From Pseudanabaena frigida (GTDB lineage: Bacteria > Cyanobacteriota > Cyanobacteriia > Pseudanabaenales > Pseudanabaenaceae): a DNA stretch of 64,000 nt. The notes under the pieces were generated by a model. It saw only the letters and a list, made by a program, of their open reading frames with translations. It did no database searches and was not told where the DNA came from. The DNA lies in assembly GCA_003242085.1 (NCBI GenBank), contig QBML01000006.1, positions 62,001 through 126,000 of the forward strand. The letters run 5' to 3'. Position 1 is the first letter of the stretch; every line of letters begins with the position of its first letter. Below, one piece after another: positions 50,650-61,186 of this stretch. The position numbers were made by a program, and so were the translations under genes.

Positions 50650-53439
50650 TTAGGATTGGCGTTGCCACAGCCACCAACGAATTACCAATTTCTCTAATTC
50701 TATCCAAACAAACATCAAAGCGCTAAAACCAAAGCAAATAGCTAATTCTGTTGGTGTGAGTAGATGTGTCCCAAAGAATCGACGTAGTGGCTCGACGTAA
50801 ATTAGCGCCATTTGCAAAACAGTGGTCAAAATTACCGATCCCCATACATAAAGATTGGTTCGCGGATCGAGTTCAATAGTAAGTTGGGTGTTAGACCGAA
50901 TGGCGATCGCATGTCCCATTTGGGCTAAACAAAGAGTAGTAAATACCATTGTTTCCCATCGATTAGCAGTATAAATCTCGTTAAAGTTGGCGTTGGTATA
51001 GCCATGCGCCCAAACCATTAAGGAAACTGTGATAATTGACAAGATAATGCCGATTCTCACCATGTAAGCCCCCATACCTCTTGCAAAAATATTTTCACGA
51101 GGATCTACAGGTGGTCGTTTCATGACATTTGGTTCGGCAGGCTCAACCGCAAGGGCAAGAGCTGGTAAACCATCTGTGACTAGATTCATCCATAAAATTT
51201 GCAGAGGAATCAAGGGAACTGCAAAGTTCAGCATTGGGGCAACAGCGATCGTGATTACTTCGCCAATGTTACTGCCGAGAATATATTTAATAAAGCGACG
51301 AATATTTGTATAAACTACACGTCCTTCTTCGGTGGCGGCAACAATTGTGGCAAAGTTGTCATCAAGCAGGATCATGTCACTAGCTTCTTTAGAGACATCA
51401 GTTCCTGTGATCCCCATTGCGATCCCGATATCAGCTTGCTTGAGGGCTGGAGCGTCATTGACTCCATCACCTGTCATCGCCACAAAGTGATGTTGTCTTT
51501 GTAAAGCTTGCACGATGCGTAGTTTGTGCTCAGGTGAGACGCGGGCGTAGACGTTAACCAGATCGACTTCGCGATCTAAGTCGTCAGAGCTCATTTGCTC
51601 TAGCTCTCTACCCGTAAGAACGCGATCGCCTGTTCTGGCGATCCCCAAATCGATCGCGATCGCTTTAGCTGTAAGTTGGTGATCGCCAGTAATCATCACA
51701 GGACGAATTCCTGCTTCCCGACAAAGTATGACGGCTTCTCGTACTTCTGGGCGGGGGGCATCGAGCATTCCCACTAGACCAACCCAAACTAAATTGCTTT
51801 CATCTCTTTCGGTAATACCTTCTTCGGGTAGATAAGAGAATGTCCGATAAGCAAAGCCTAAGACTCGCAAACCACGGCTGGCAAGATCGTTATTTTCATC
51901 GATAACTTGTTGGCGTTGTGAATCACTAATTGCATGGATCCGATCGCCGATTTGAATATGAGTACAACATTCTAAGGTTAGTTCTGGCGAACCTTTACAA
52001 AAGAGTACGTTCCCACCATGCTCACCCTGCACTAGTACACTCATGCGCTTGCGCTCAGATGAGAAAGGAACTTCAGATACTCTTGGCATTCGATGTTGCC
52101 ATTCTGAGAAGTCGCATCCACCTTTACTGGCAAGGACGATCAATGCACCTTCAGTTGGATCGCCAATAATAATCCATTCACCATCTTTTTGCTGCAAAAT
52201 CGCATCATTGCAGAATACACAAGCCATTAACAATTGCTGAACTTCAGGAATATTGGAAACCGTAAAAGTGGAGTCTTTAGTAGTATCTTCCTGAGAATTG
52301 TTAGAAAAACTAAATTCTCCAAACGGGTTATATCCATCTCCTGAAACTTTGAGAGAATGTTGGCCAGTGCGAATGCCCTGAACAACCATTTTGTTTTGGG
52401 TCAATGTTCCTGTTTTGTCAGAACAAATCGTGGTTACCGATCCAAGCGTCTCGACGGCTGGTAAACGACGAATGAGGGCATTTCTTCTAACCATACGCTG
52501 AGTTCCCAACGCGAGGGTCACTGTAACTACCGCAGGTAGACCTTCAGGTACTACGGCAACTGCCATACTTAGTGAGGTTTTGAGGAGTTCTCCAAAGTTA
52601 CCTTTGTTGAACATTCCGATCAGTACAACCAATCCCACTAGTGCGAGTGAACCGCTTACCAGTACATTGCCTAACTGAGTCATCCGTTGTTGCAATGGTG
52701 TATCTTCAGTTTCCACGTCTTGAATTAGAGCCGCAATTTTCCCTAATTCGGTCTGCATTCCCGTTTTGGTGACTAGCACTTTTGCTCGTCCTTGTACAAC
52801 TTCTGTACCTTGGTAGACGCAGTTTAGGCGATCGCCTAAACTAGCATCTACCGCCAAAATCAGTTTGGCTTCTTTATTAACTGCTTCTGCTTCCCCTGTT
52901 AGTGCTGATTCGCGTACTTGCAGATTTTGCTCTTCTAGTAATCTTCCATCGGCAGCAATTTGCACACCTGCCTCCAAAAGCATGATATCGCCAGGCACTA
53001 GCTCTTTGCCGTTAATTTCGATAGTTTCACCATTGCGAACTACCCTTACTTTTGGAGAAGATAGGCGTTTAAGAGCGGCAAGAGCTTTCTCGGCATTGCT
53101 TTCCTGCATATAGCCGAGAATACCGTTCAAAATGACTATTGAGGAAATAGCGATCGCGTCTTTGGGGAAATCACCTGTGCGGATATCCAATACTGCCGAG
53201 ACAATCGCCACTGCCATCAACATCAACAACATGATGTTTGTAAACTGATCGATAAAAATTTGTAGGGAAGATCTTCCAGCTTTTTCGACTAGTTCATTTG
53301 CACCATAGCGATTAAATCTAACGGATACTTCTTGATTAGTGATCCCTTGGTCTGCATCACTTTGCAGTAATTTAATCGATCCATCGGCATCAAGTGTATG
53401 CCAATGCACAGTAGCAGGATCTTTTGTCTCTATTTCCAT
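50650..53439 (-). CDS. Cation-transporting P-type ATPase (PacL/SERCA-like, Ca2+ type)
   Basis: A 929-aa type II P-ATPase: cation_ATPase_N ([20 protein letters not shown]), actuator TGEAEAVNK, the phosphorylation site [36 protein letters not shown], and the C-terminal membrane domain ([42 protein letters not shown]). Full length. Transport of Ca2+ is the family default; other cations are possible. Confidence 0.9.
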   Translation of the reverse strand: MEIETKDPATVHWHTLDADGSIKLLQSDADQGITNQEVSVRFNRYGANELVEKAGRSSLQIFIDQFTNIMLLMLMAVAIVSAVLDIRTGDFPKDAIAISSIVILNGILGYMQESNAEKALAALKRLSSPKVRVVRNGETIEINGKELVPGDIMLLEAGVQIAADGRLLEEQNLQVRESALTGEAEAVNKEAKLILAVDASLGDRLNCVYQGTEVVQGRAKVLVTKTGMQTELGKIAALIQDVETEDTPLQQRMTQLGNVLVSGSLALVGLVVLIGMFNKGNFGELLKTSLSMAVAVVPEGLPAVVTVTLALGTQRMVRRNALIRRLPAVETLGSVTTICSDKTGTLTQNKMVVQGIRTGQHSLKVSGDGYNPFGEFSFSNNSQEDTTKDSTFTVSNIPEVQQLLMACVFCNDAILQQKDGEWIIIGDPTEGALIVLASKGGCDFSEWQHRMPRVSEVPFSSERKRMSVLVQGEHGGNVLFCKGSPELTLECCTHIQIGDRIHAISDSQRQQVIDENNDLASRGLRVLGFAYRTFSYLPEEGITERDESNLVWVGLVGMLDAPRPEVREAVILCREAGIRPVMITGDHQLTAKAIAIDLGIARTGDRVLTGRELEQMSSDDLDREVDLVNVYARVSPEHKLRIVQALQRQHHFVAMTGDGVNDAPALKQADIGIAMGITGTDVSKEASDMILLDDNFATIVAATEEGRVVYTNIRRFIKYILGSNIGEVITIAVAPMLNFAVPLIPLQILWMNLVTDGLPALALAVEPAEPNVMKRPPVDPRENIFARGMGAYMVRIGIILSIITVSLMVWAHGYTNANFNEIYTANRWETMVFTTLCLAQMGHAIAIRSNTQLTIELDPRTNLYVWGSVILTTVLQMALIYVEPLRRFFGTHLLTPTELAICFGFSALMFVWIELEKLVIRWWLWQRQS

Positions 53440-53534
53440 AGATATTTACTGGTAAACGGTTATAACCATAGTACTAAAAAATAGTACTAGTTACCTCAAA
53501 TAATCTTAAAGTTCACATCACCTTTCGCTAAATT

Positions 53535-53587
53535 AAAACCCAAAAAACAGAAGCAATGCTTTGCGCCACTTCTATTTTCTGGGTTTT
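53535..53587. repeat. Palindromic repeat, imperfect copy
   Basis: Outer AAAACCC/GGGTTTT frame pairs; the arms (CAAAAAACAGAAG and CTTCTATTTTCTG) are imperfect, with a GCAATGCTTTGCGCCA centre. Followed by AATTTGTCCTGAG, the outer motif. In the divergent gap between the P-ATPase and the AAA-like gene. Confidence 0.75.
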
Positions 53588-53619
53588 AATTTGTCCTGAG
53601 ATTACTATACAATTACGGC

Positions 53620-54762
53620 ATGATTAATAATCCATTTTTGCCCCAGCGATTGGTGGGCAGACAAACAGAACTAGAGCAGATTAGTCAAATTTTGCTAGCA
53701 GATGGCGATTTGCTGATTGCAGGAGTTGCAGGGAGCGGACGTAGAACTCTAGTTAAGTGGGCAGCCCGAAAAGCTGGAGCAAGGGTGATCACTTTAGATT
53801 GTTTAAGGGCAACCGATGGCAATCGCTTTTTGCAACTGTTAGCGGAAAGTCTTCTTATTGCCTTCGATCGCCCTGAAGAACTGCTGAAATTGCAACAATT
53901 ACTCAAAGAGCAGCCTGTCACATTTGACCCGTCCGAACAGATTAAACCTCGAATTAGTTGGAAACTCTCATCTACAGCTATATGGAGTCTATTTCAAAAT
54001 CTACTCAGCTTACCGCAGCAGATGGCTGAATGGCTTGATTGTCGGGTAGCGATCATTCTACATAACTTTACACATATTCGCTCTTGGGATCGCAAAGGGG
54101 AGTGGGAAGAATATTTGCGGCGTGAAATCCAACTTCAGAGCCGTGTTAGCTATGCTCTGATTGCCACAGTGCCAGAGCCTTGGATGCACAAACTCAGTCT
54201 TCATGTTGTGGAACTTCCACCACTCAGTAATGCTGAACTGTGCGAATGGCTCGAACCAACTATGGAAAGCAAAGGAATAAGGTTCGATCCGCATCCTTCT
54301 ACTCAGATACCCAGCCATTTAGCCAATCATTATCCCACTTCTATCGAGCTATTTACAGAATACGTTCAAGGAAATCTTAGCGATGCGATCGCTCTAACTA
54401 GAAGGATTTGGCTTGATTGCCTGACTCAAGTAAATTCTGAACCTCATCCAGAATTTCTCATTCAACCGCATCACGTCCATCGCAATATGCTCGCCTTGAT
54501 TGAAGATCTCGCCCCAACTTTTGAGTCCTTAATCATGCTTTTGCCACCATCTCAGGTACGCGTACTAGAGAGCTTAGCGATCGATCCTACTGTTAGCCCC
54601 CATAGCCGAGAATATATTCAAAAGCATCAACTTTCCAAAGGTGGGAGCTTGCAGGGAGCGCTGGACAGTTTAGAACAAAAAGGATTAGTCTATGGCGCAA
54701 AATATGGCTATCGGATCGCATTGCCAACCTTGCAGTTTTGGCTAAAGCTGCGTTTAGGATAA
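53620..54762 (+). CDS. AAA-type ATP-binding protein with altered Walker A
   Basis: A 380-aa protein of the AAA_16/ORC-like kind: PFLPQRLVGRQTELEQISQIL, then GVAGSGRRTLVKWAAR in the Walker A position, where the usual GK(T/S) reads GRRT, and VAIILHNFTHI at Walker B. The C-terminal ~80 residues look like a winged helix (SREYIQKHQLSKGGSLQGALDSLEQKGLVY). Function unknown. If the Lys is truly lost, it may bind but not hydrolyse ATP, or use the following Arg. Confidence 0.7.
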   Translation: MINNPFLPQRLVGRQTELEQISQILLADGDLLIAGVAGSGRRTLVKWAARKAGARVITLDCLRATDGNRFLQLLAESLLIAFDRPEELLKLQQLLKEQPVTFDPSEQIKPRISWKLSSTAIWSLFQNLLSLPQQMAEWLDCRVAIILHNFTHIRSWDRKGEWEEYLRREIQLQSRVSYALIATVPEPWMHKLSLHVVELPPLSNAELCEWLEPTMESKGIRFDPHPSTQIPSHLANHYPTSIELFTEYVQGNLSDAIALTRRIWLDCLTQVNSEPHPEFLIQPHHVHRNMLALIEDLAPTFESLIMLLPPSQVRVLESLAIDPTVSPHSREYIQKHQLSKGGSLQGALDSLEQKGLVYGAKYGYRIALPTLQFWLKLRLG

Positions 54763-54813
54763 CCTGTTTTATAGAGCTTACAAAGCAAGTTCCATAAAAC
54801 ACAATCAAGATTT

Positions 54814-56436
54814 ATGCAAAATATCCACACCTTACCAATTGAAGTCGTTCATCTTATCGCCGCGGGTGAAGTGATCGACTCTTTGGCGGCCGTGGTACGC
54901 GAACTCGCGGAGAATGCGATCGATGCGGGAGCAACGCGGATCGTCATCTCAGTTTGGACAGATACGCTCTCAGTACAGGTGAGTGATAATGGCTGTGGTA
55001 TGGCGATCGCAGATTTATCACAGGCAGCAACACCACATACAACTAGCAAAATTGCCAATGCTGAAGATTTACGCCAAATTCATAGCTTAGGTTTTCGGGG
55101 AGAAGCTCTTTATAGTCTTGCCCAACTTGCCGATCTGAGTATTTGTAGCCGACCGATTTTGGAACCAGTAGGCTATCAAGTTAATTACGATGAACACGGT
55201 CATTTGCCAGCTAGCCCTAAAGTCGTTGCGATCGCTACTGGTACTGTGGTCACAGTTCGCAATCTCTTTTCGCGCTATCCCAATCGCTTGCAAGCTTTGC
55301 CTAGCAATTCACAGCAAGTTCGTAAAGTGCAATTACAAGTGCAACAAATGGCGATCGCCAATCCAAAAATTAGCTGGCAAGTCAACTTAGATGGTCGGGA
55401 GTGGATTTCAATCTGGGCAGGAGAGAATGCTAGCGAAATTCTGCCACAAATTATTAATTCTATCCAGACTTACGATCTGGTTTATAAAGAGTTCGACCTC
55501 ATCGCTATTACCCTTGGACTGCCAAATCGCCTATCTCGCCATCGTCCTGATTGGGTGAAAATAATCCTTAATGGAAGATCTGTAAATTTTCCTGAATTAG
55601 AACAAACAATTCTTTCTAGTCTAGAGCGAACTTTATCGCGCAATCGTTTCCCAGTTTGCATTGTTCATTTAAACTTACCTTACGATCGCATTGATTGGAA
55701 TCGTCATCCTGCTAAAGCAGAAGCATATATCCAGAATTTAGGGGAAATTCAAACACTCTTAAAAGACTGCATTACAGAATCTCTAAAAGTTACTGAGTCG
55801 AGTGCCACTAATAATTACGGTAGTGCAGCCAAAGATTTGTTGCGAACTGCTGAACGAAAAACTTCTTATCTAATTCCCGCTAAGCGTGAAAACTTCAATC
55901 AGCCACATTCCAATCTAAAGGCGATCGCACAAGTTCTCGATACTTATATTCTTGCCGAACATGCAGGTGGTTTGTGGTTAGTAGAGCAACATGTTGCCCA
56001 CGAGCGTATTCTTTTTGAACAAATCGAAACCCAATGGAAAATTGCGATCGTCGAGCAACCAATCTTATTAAAACAGCTTTCAGAGGAAGGAATTGCTCGC
56101 TTACAAGCATTAGGATTGGAAATTGAAGCATTTGGGAATGGTCTTTGGGCAGTGCGATCGCTGCCAGAGATTCTCATCGGTCATCAAGACTGTGCTGTAA
56201 TTTTGCAAGAAATGTCTCAACAAGACGATCCCACACTCGCAAGGGCGACGGCAGCTTGCCGTAGTGCGATTCGCAATGGCACAAAGCTTGATTTAACAAC
56301 GATTCGTGACTTGCTCTGGCAATGGCAACAAACTCGCAATCCTCATACATGCCCTCATGGTCGTCCCATTTGTCTGGCGATCGATGAGTCCGATCTTGCT
56401 CGCTTCTTTCGTCGCAATTGGATCGTTTCGAAATAA
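54814..56436 (+). CDS. mutL: DNA mismatch repair protein MutL
   Basis: A 540-aa MutL. GHKL ATPase motifs: ELAENAIDAGAT, DNGCGMA, TSKI and GFRGEALYSLAQL. C-terminal endonuclease motifs: VEQHVAHERILFEQ (the DQHA-type motif with Glu in first place) and CPHGRPICLAI. So it belongs to the nicking MutL class of organisms without MutH. The start at ATG 54814 opens MQNIHTLPIEVVHLIAAGEV, as usual for the family. Confidence 0.92.
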   Translation: MQNIHTLPIEVVHLIAAGEVIDSLAAVVRELAENAIDAGATRIVISVWTDTLSVQVSDNGCGMAIADLSQAATPHTTSKIANAEDLRQIHSLGFRGEALYSLAQLADLSICSRPILEPVGYQVNYDEHGHLPASPKVVAIATGTVVTVRNLFSRYPNRLQALPSNSQQVRKVQLQVQQMAIANPKISWQVNLDGREWISIWAGENASEILPQIINSIQTYDLVYKEFDLIAITLGLPNRLSRHRPDWVKIILNGRSVNFPELEQTILSSLERTLSRNRFPVCIVHLNLPYDRIDWNRHPAKAEAYIQNLGEIQTLLKDCITESLKVTESSATNNYGSAAKDLLRTAERKTSYLIPAKRENFNQPHSNLKAIAQVLDTYILAEHAGGLWLVEQHVAHERILFEQIETQWKIAIVEQPILLKQLSEEGIARLQALGLEIEAFGNGLWAVRSLPEILIGHQDCAVILQEMSQQDDPTLARATAACRSAIRNGTKLDLTTIRDLLWQWQQTRNPHTCPHGRPICLAIDESDLARFFRRNWIVSK

Positions 56437-56455
56437 AAGCAACGCAAGGTATATT

Positions 56456-56488
56456 AATTGTAGGCATTAGTTCTCGATGCCTACAATT
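56456..56488 (+). terminator. Hairpin after mutL
   Basis: AATTGTAGGCAT and ATGCCTACAATT around a 9-nt loop, 20 bp after the mutL stop. No clear T-run, so termination strength is uncertain. Confidence 0.6.
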
Positions 56489-56526
56489 GAATAATAAAAA
56501 AGTTTGCGATCGCAGGTTTAGCCAAA

Positions 56527-58284
56527 ATGGATGAGTTACTGACTAAAGAAAAAAGCTCCAACAGTCAATTTACCTATAGGATATCGATTCCGGAGCCAGA
56601 AAATCATCTACTACAAGTCGAACTAGCGATCGCTAATTGGCAAGCAGAATTTGTCGATCTCAGGCTTCCAGTTTGGACTCCAGGTTCGTATTTAGTGCGT
56701 GAATATGCTAAGCATTTGCAAGATTTTACCGCGATCGCAGGGACTGGTGAAGAGCTTAAATGGCAGAAAGTTAGCAAAAATCATTGGCGCGTGCGTAATT
56801 CTCTCCAAGGCAATTCTTCAATTACAGTTCGTTATCGGATCTTCTGTAATGAATTAACCGTTCGCACCAATCATATTGACAGTACCCATGCCTTCTTTAC
56901 AGGTGCAGCAGTGTTTATGTATGTTAGCGAGCACCAACAGCAAGCCTATAGAGTAGAGATCGATTCACTTAAAGAGAACTGGAAAATTGTTACGGCACTA
57001 CCTGCGATTGCCGATAGTGCTAACTCTTTTCATGCCAAGGATTTTGACACTTTAGTAGATAGCCCGTTTGAAATTGGCATTCATCATCGCTATGAATTTA
57101 CCGTGCAAGACAAGCCCCACAACTTCGTCGTTTGGGGCGAGCACAATGCGGATATGCAGCGCATTGTGAGAGATACTGCGGCGATCGTGGCAATAGAAGC
57201 AGACATGTTTGGCGGATTACCCTACGAACATTATGACTTTATCCTTCATGCTAGTAATGGATTTGGGGGGTTAGAGCATAGAGATTGCTGCGTACTTCTG
57301 TACAATCGTTTAGGATTTCGTAAGGAAGAAAGCTATCTGCAATTCATCAATCTTATTGCTCACGAGTTCTTCCATACATGGAATGTGAAAAGGATACGTC
57401 CAAAGGCGATCGAAGCTTTTGATTACGATAGCGAAAATTACACGGGTTCGCTTTGGTTTAGCGAAGGAACGACCAGCTATTACGATCAAATCTTTCCACT
57501 TCGGGCAAATCTCTACGATGCCAAGCATTATTTAAAGTTAATTAGCAAGAGTATTACTCGGCTGCAAACCACTTTTGGTCGAAATGTGCAATCGCTCCAC
57601 GATTCTAGTTTCGATACATGGATTAAGCTCTACCGTCCCGATCCGAATACGCATAACAATCAAATTTCCTACTATCTCAAAGGTGAATTGGTCTCAATGC
57701 TGCTCGATCTGTTGATTCGTGATAAATCTAATAATCTGCGATCGCTCGACCGCGTGATGCAAATTATGTGGGAACGCTTTGGTAAAACTGAAACTGGCTT
57801 TAGTGAAACCGAACTGCATGAAGTAATTGAAACTGTCGCAGGAGTCGATCTTTCATTGTTCTGGAAGGATTATCTCTATGGAACAAAGGAATTAGACTAT
57901 AACTATTATCTTGAACCCTTTGGACTGGAATTGCGAACTGCACGTCAAGATATTCCATTTGTTGGTATGACTCTCAAATCTAAAAATGGAATGGCTGAAG
58001 TCGAGAAAGTCGAGTTTGGTTCGCCAGCCCAAAAGGCAGGAATTAGCACGGGTGACTCCTTACTAGCGATCGCAGGTATTCGCGTCACAGCCGAGAACTT
58101 TAGCGATCGCCTACGGGATTTTTCTGCTGGTGATGTAATCTCATTGACTATCTTCCAACAAGATATATTACGCACCGTTGAAGTGATTTTGCAAAAGCCT
58201 ATTGATAGTCATTTTGAAGTCGTACAAATCCCTAACGCTTCTCCAAATCAAGAATTAAACCTAAGGTTATGGTTAACACCATAG
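56527..58284 (+). CDS. M61 family metallopeptidase with PDZ domain
   Basis: A 585-aa glycyl-aminopeptidase-family protein. The N-terminal beta domain starts FTYRISIPEPENHLLQVELAI; the zinc site is LIAHEFFHTWNVKRIRP (HEFFH) with the third ligand in WFSEGTTSYYDQ; the C-terminal PDZ shows VGMTLKSKNGMAEVEKVEFGSPAQKAGISTGDSLLAIAG. No signal peptide is apparent, so probably cytoplasmic. Physiological substrates are unknown. It follows mutL on the same strand after a hairpin. Confidence 0.9.
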   Translation: MDELLTKEKSSNSQFTYRISIPEPENHLLQVELAIANWQAEFVDLRLPVWTPGSYLVREYAKHLQDFTAIAGTGEELKWQKVSKNHWRVRNSLQGNSSITVRYRIFCNELTVRTNHIDSTHAFFTGAAVFMYVSEHQQQAYRVEIDSLKENWKIVTALPAIADSANSFHAKDFDTLVDSPFEIGIHHRYEFTVQDKPHNFVVWGEHNADMQRIVRDTAAIVAIEADMFGGLPYEHYDFILHASNGFGGLEHRDCCVLLYNRLGFRKEESYLQFINLIAHEFFHTWNVKRIRPKAIEAFDYDSENYTGSLWFSEGTTSYYDQIFPLRANLYDAKHYLKLISKSITRLQTTFGRNVQSLHDSSFDTWIKLYRPDPNTHNNQISYYLKGELVSMLLDLLIRDKSNNLRSLDRVMQIMWERFGKTETGFSETELHEVIETVAGVDLSLFWKDYLYGTKELDYNYYLEPFGLELRTARQDIPFVGMTLKSKNGMAEVEKVEFGSPAQKAGISTGDSLLAIAGIRVTAENFSDRLRDFSAGDVISLTIFQQDILRTVEVILQKPIDSHFEVVQIPNASPNQELNLRLWLTP

Positions 58285-58306
58285 AGTTCAACCTATCAAA
58301 TGAACT

Positions 58307-58355
58307 GAAAGAAATTTTGAAAGCATTGCTTTGCAATGCTTTCAAAATTTCTTTC
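58307..58355. repeat. Perfect 23-bp-arm palindrome, TTT triloop
   Basis: GAAAGAAATTTTGAAAGCAT then TGC pairs exactly across TTT; followed by GGTTTGGGTTTG. Between convergent M61 peptidase and GGDEF/EAL genes; probable bidirectional terminator. Confidence 0.9.
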
Positions 58356-58385
58356 GGTTTGGGTTTGCAAGCAAAGCACTGTAAT

Positions 58386-60551
58386 TTATGGAATATTATT
58401 AGGCTTAGTTACTGCTTGTGCTCTTAATAAACACTCTATCTCATCTGCTGGTAGAGCTTTATGGAAAAAATAACCTTGAATGCGATCGCAACCTAGCTCC
58501 TTCAACAAATCAGCTTGCTCTTTTGTCTCTACTCCTTCGGCTATTACAACCAAATTTAGACTATGGGATAAATTAACTAGCGACGCCACAATTGCGCGAT
58601 CGTGATCGTTGTGAGCTATATATTCAATAAATGTTCGATCGATCTTTAGAGTATCAATCGGCAAATTTTTGAGATAGCTGAGTGCTGAATAACCAGTACC
58701 AAAGTCATCGATTGATATCTGAATGCCCATCTGGTGAAATTGATGTAATAGGACAATCTTTTCTTCAACATTCTCCATCATAATCCCTTCAGTAATTTCC
58801 AACTCAAGGTAATGGGGATCGAAAGTTGTCTCATCTAAAATTTGCTGTAAAGAAGCGAGAAAATCCTTTTGATGGAGTTGCTTAATAGACAAATTTACAC
58901 CGATCTGAATAGGCGGTAACCCCATGTTTTGCCATGCGATCGCTTGTAAACAAGTGTGTCTTAACACCCAACTGCCAATAGCAATAATTAGACCTGTTTC
59001 CTCTGCCAATGGAATAAATTTACTTGGTGAAATGGAACCTAGTGCAACATGTTTCCAACGTAGTAAAACCTCTAAACCAACAATTTTACCTGTGCTTAGT
59101 TCAACTTGTGGTTGATAGTAAGTCTCTAACTCTTCGTTTTCTAGCGCTCTTCGTAAATTATTTTCCATTAACAGTCGTTGGAAACTTTGTTCCTGCATAT
59201 TGGGAACATAAAACTGAAAACTATTGCGCCCTTCAGCTTTAGCGCGATACATTGCCATATCAGCATTACGAATTAGCCCCTCCACATCAGTATTATGATC
59301 TGGATAAATACTTGCACCAATGCTTGTGGTGATATGTAATTCATGACCACCGCAACTAAAAGGCAATGTCAGAGCTTGAATCATCGCTTCGGCAATTTGG
59401 ACGACTACATCTTGAGAGCCAATAGATTTAGCAATTATTGCAAATTCGTCGCCTCCCCAACGAACTAGTAAATCACCTTGACGCAATAAATTATGTAAGC
59501 GATCGCCAACTGCTTTTAGTAGTAGATCGCCGATTCCATGTCCTAAAGAATCATTAATTAACTTGAAGCGATCGATATCGAGAAATAAAACTGCAAACTT
59601 TTGTTGCTTATCCTCTAATTTCTTTACTACTTCAACTAAATAATCATATAGATATTTCCGATTTGGTAAGCCTGTGAGTGAATCGTGATGAATTTGATAA
59701 GAAATGATTGCTTCAGCTTGTTTCTGTTTTGTAATATCTGAAATGTGGACTCGAATTACTTCGTTCCAAGGCATAAAATGAATAACTTCTTCAAATACTT
59801 TGCCATTTATCCCTATCTCACGGGTGAAAAAAGTGCGGATAGGGTTAACAAGAGGTACTAGTTGTATCAGTAGATTTTGAAGTAGAGGATGATTAATCTG
59901 AAGATTATCAAGGTCGGGAAATTGATGCAAAGCTGCTGGATTGAGATATAAAACTTTTCCTGCTAAATTTAAATCGATAATTGGTTGGGGATTGATCTCT
60001 GGAGATGAAGTGAATTGATTGATCATTTCACGGATATGAACCGACAAATCCTCGTCAGAAATAGATACTAATGGAGAAAATTGAATAGTCTCTATACTAC
60101 TTAAAGGTAGATTATTTCTAAGTAGATTGTTGTCTTTATAGGACTTGTTGTCAGTATTTTTTCCCTTCGGTATATTAGTAATTGTGCTAATAACCTGATA
60201 TACAGCTTTAGTATCTTTACTAAATAGAATCTCATCTCCGTGCGACAGTATGTGCGAAAATCTTTTTCTACCATTGATGAGAATTCCATTGGTGCTACGT
60301 ATACCATCTAGACTGCCATCAATGACCCGAAAAAAACAAGAAAAATTTTTAGGGTCGGAAACTGCCAATAAATTGGCATGTTGCCGAGATACAAGGTTAG
60401 AACGAAGAACAATTGAATTATCTAGACTCCGTCCTAGCGAGTAGGTCGTATTTTGCAAGAGAAAATTTCGAAATCCTTTTGGATCTTCAACCGTAAGTAC
60501 GTGATGAAGTACATCTTTCATTGCAAGAGTGGATGACTCTTCTGATTTCAC
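58386..60551 (-). CDS. FHA-PAS-GGDEF-EAL cyclic-di-GMP protein
   Basis: A 721-aa signalling protein. The N-terminal FHA domain is YSLGRSLDNSIVL..SRQHANLL..STNGILING. A PAS-like stretch precedes a GGDEF domain with intact GGDEF and an inhibitory I-site RQGD five residues upstream. The EAL domain has EVLLRW in place of EALLRW, but the other residues remain: NLSIKQL, LEITEGIMM, DDFGTGYS, KIDRTF, AEGVET, QGYFF. It could both make and break c-di-GMP, steered by a phospho-Thr ligand of FHA. The start is GTG 60551. Confidence 0.9.
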   Translation of the reverse strand: MKSEESSTLAMKDVLHHVLTVEDPKGFRNFLLQNTTYSLGRSLDNSIVLRSNLVSRQHANLLAVSDPKNFSCFFRVIDGSLDGIRSTNGILINGRKRFSHILSHGDEILFSKDTKAVYQVISTITNIPKGKNTDNKSYKDNNLLRNNLPLSSIETIQFSPLVSISDEDLSVHIREMINQFTSSPEINPQPIIDLNLAGKVLYLNPAALHQFPDLDNLQINHPLLQNLLIQLVPLVNPIRTFFTREIGINGKVFEEVIHFMPWNEVIRVHISDITKQKQAEAIISYQIHHDSLTGLPNRKYLYDYLVEVVKKLEDKQQKFAVLFLDIDRFKLINDSLGHGIGDLLLKAVGDRLHNLLRQGDLLVRWGGDEFAIIAKSIGSQDVVVQIAEAMIQALTLPFSCGGHELHITTSIGASIYPDHNTDVEGLIRNADMAMYRAKAEGRNSFQFYVPNMQEQSFQRLLMENNLRRALENEELETYYQPQVELSTGKIVGLEVLLRWKHVALGSISPSKFIPLAEETGLIIAIGSWVLRHTCLQAIAWQNMGLPPIQIGVNLSIKQLHQKDFLASLQQILDETTFDPHYLELEITEGIMMENVEEKIVLLHQFHQMGIQISIDDFGTGYSALSYLKNLPIDTLKIDRTFIEYIAHNDHDRAIVASLVNLSHSLNLVVIAEGVETKEQADLLKELGCDRIQGYFFHKALPADEIECLLRAQAVTKPNNIP

Positions 60552-61186
60552 CTGAATAAATTTCCTTTACAACGAGCTTTAAACACTTAATCTTCGATCT
60601 AATGATTCCTTTGTTTTTTAGAATTACTAATTGAATTATCAAGACTTACTGAGTAAGTACAACTATGTAGCATAGACTTACATCGATCTTATGAATACCT
60701 TATCCCACCTCTCTACAATGTGGCAATACGTCAGAAACATAAAAACTCAGACTAGTTCAAATTTTTTAGCCTATAAATTGCAAACTTTATCTGAAGATTG
60801 CACCTGCATAACAGTTATAGCAACTTAGAAAGCAAAGTGAGTACAAATTATTATCTATACATTCTATTTTTTGATTATTCCTAAGCATTATGATGCTTTG
60901 ACAGTGATTTTAACTGTAAAAAAGATTTTGGTATCAACATATCGATCTCTGTGATGGTGATGGGCTTAGATAATGAAGTAAAATCCAAATTTTTATCGAA
61001 AATATTGTGAAGCTATACATTCTGCAAAAACCTTGAAATTTGTGTCAAATCAAATTGCTTTCTTGATAAATCTATTGTTTTTAAGGCAACTTATAGCAAT
61101 CTCATTACAAAAACAATTTACTAATACAAAAAATTTGCTGTAATTTAGCCATAAAATCATAAAAAACTTCATATTTATTACTACAA
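60552..61186. other. AT-rich intergenic region of 635 bp, no gene seen
   Basis: Divergent gap between the GGDEF/EAL gene and recQ. I see no open frame with a ribosome-binding site, no tRNA fold and no strong palindrome. A TATAGCAA motif appears at about 60819 and again near 61093, possibly worn remains of the palindromic repeat's outer arms. Confidence 0.5.
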
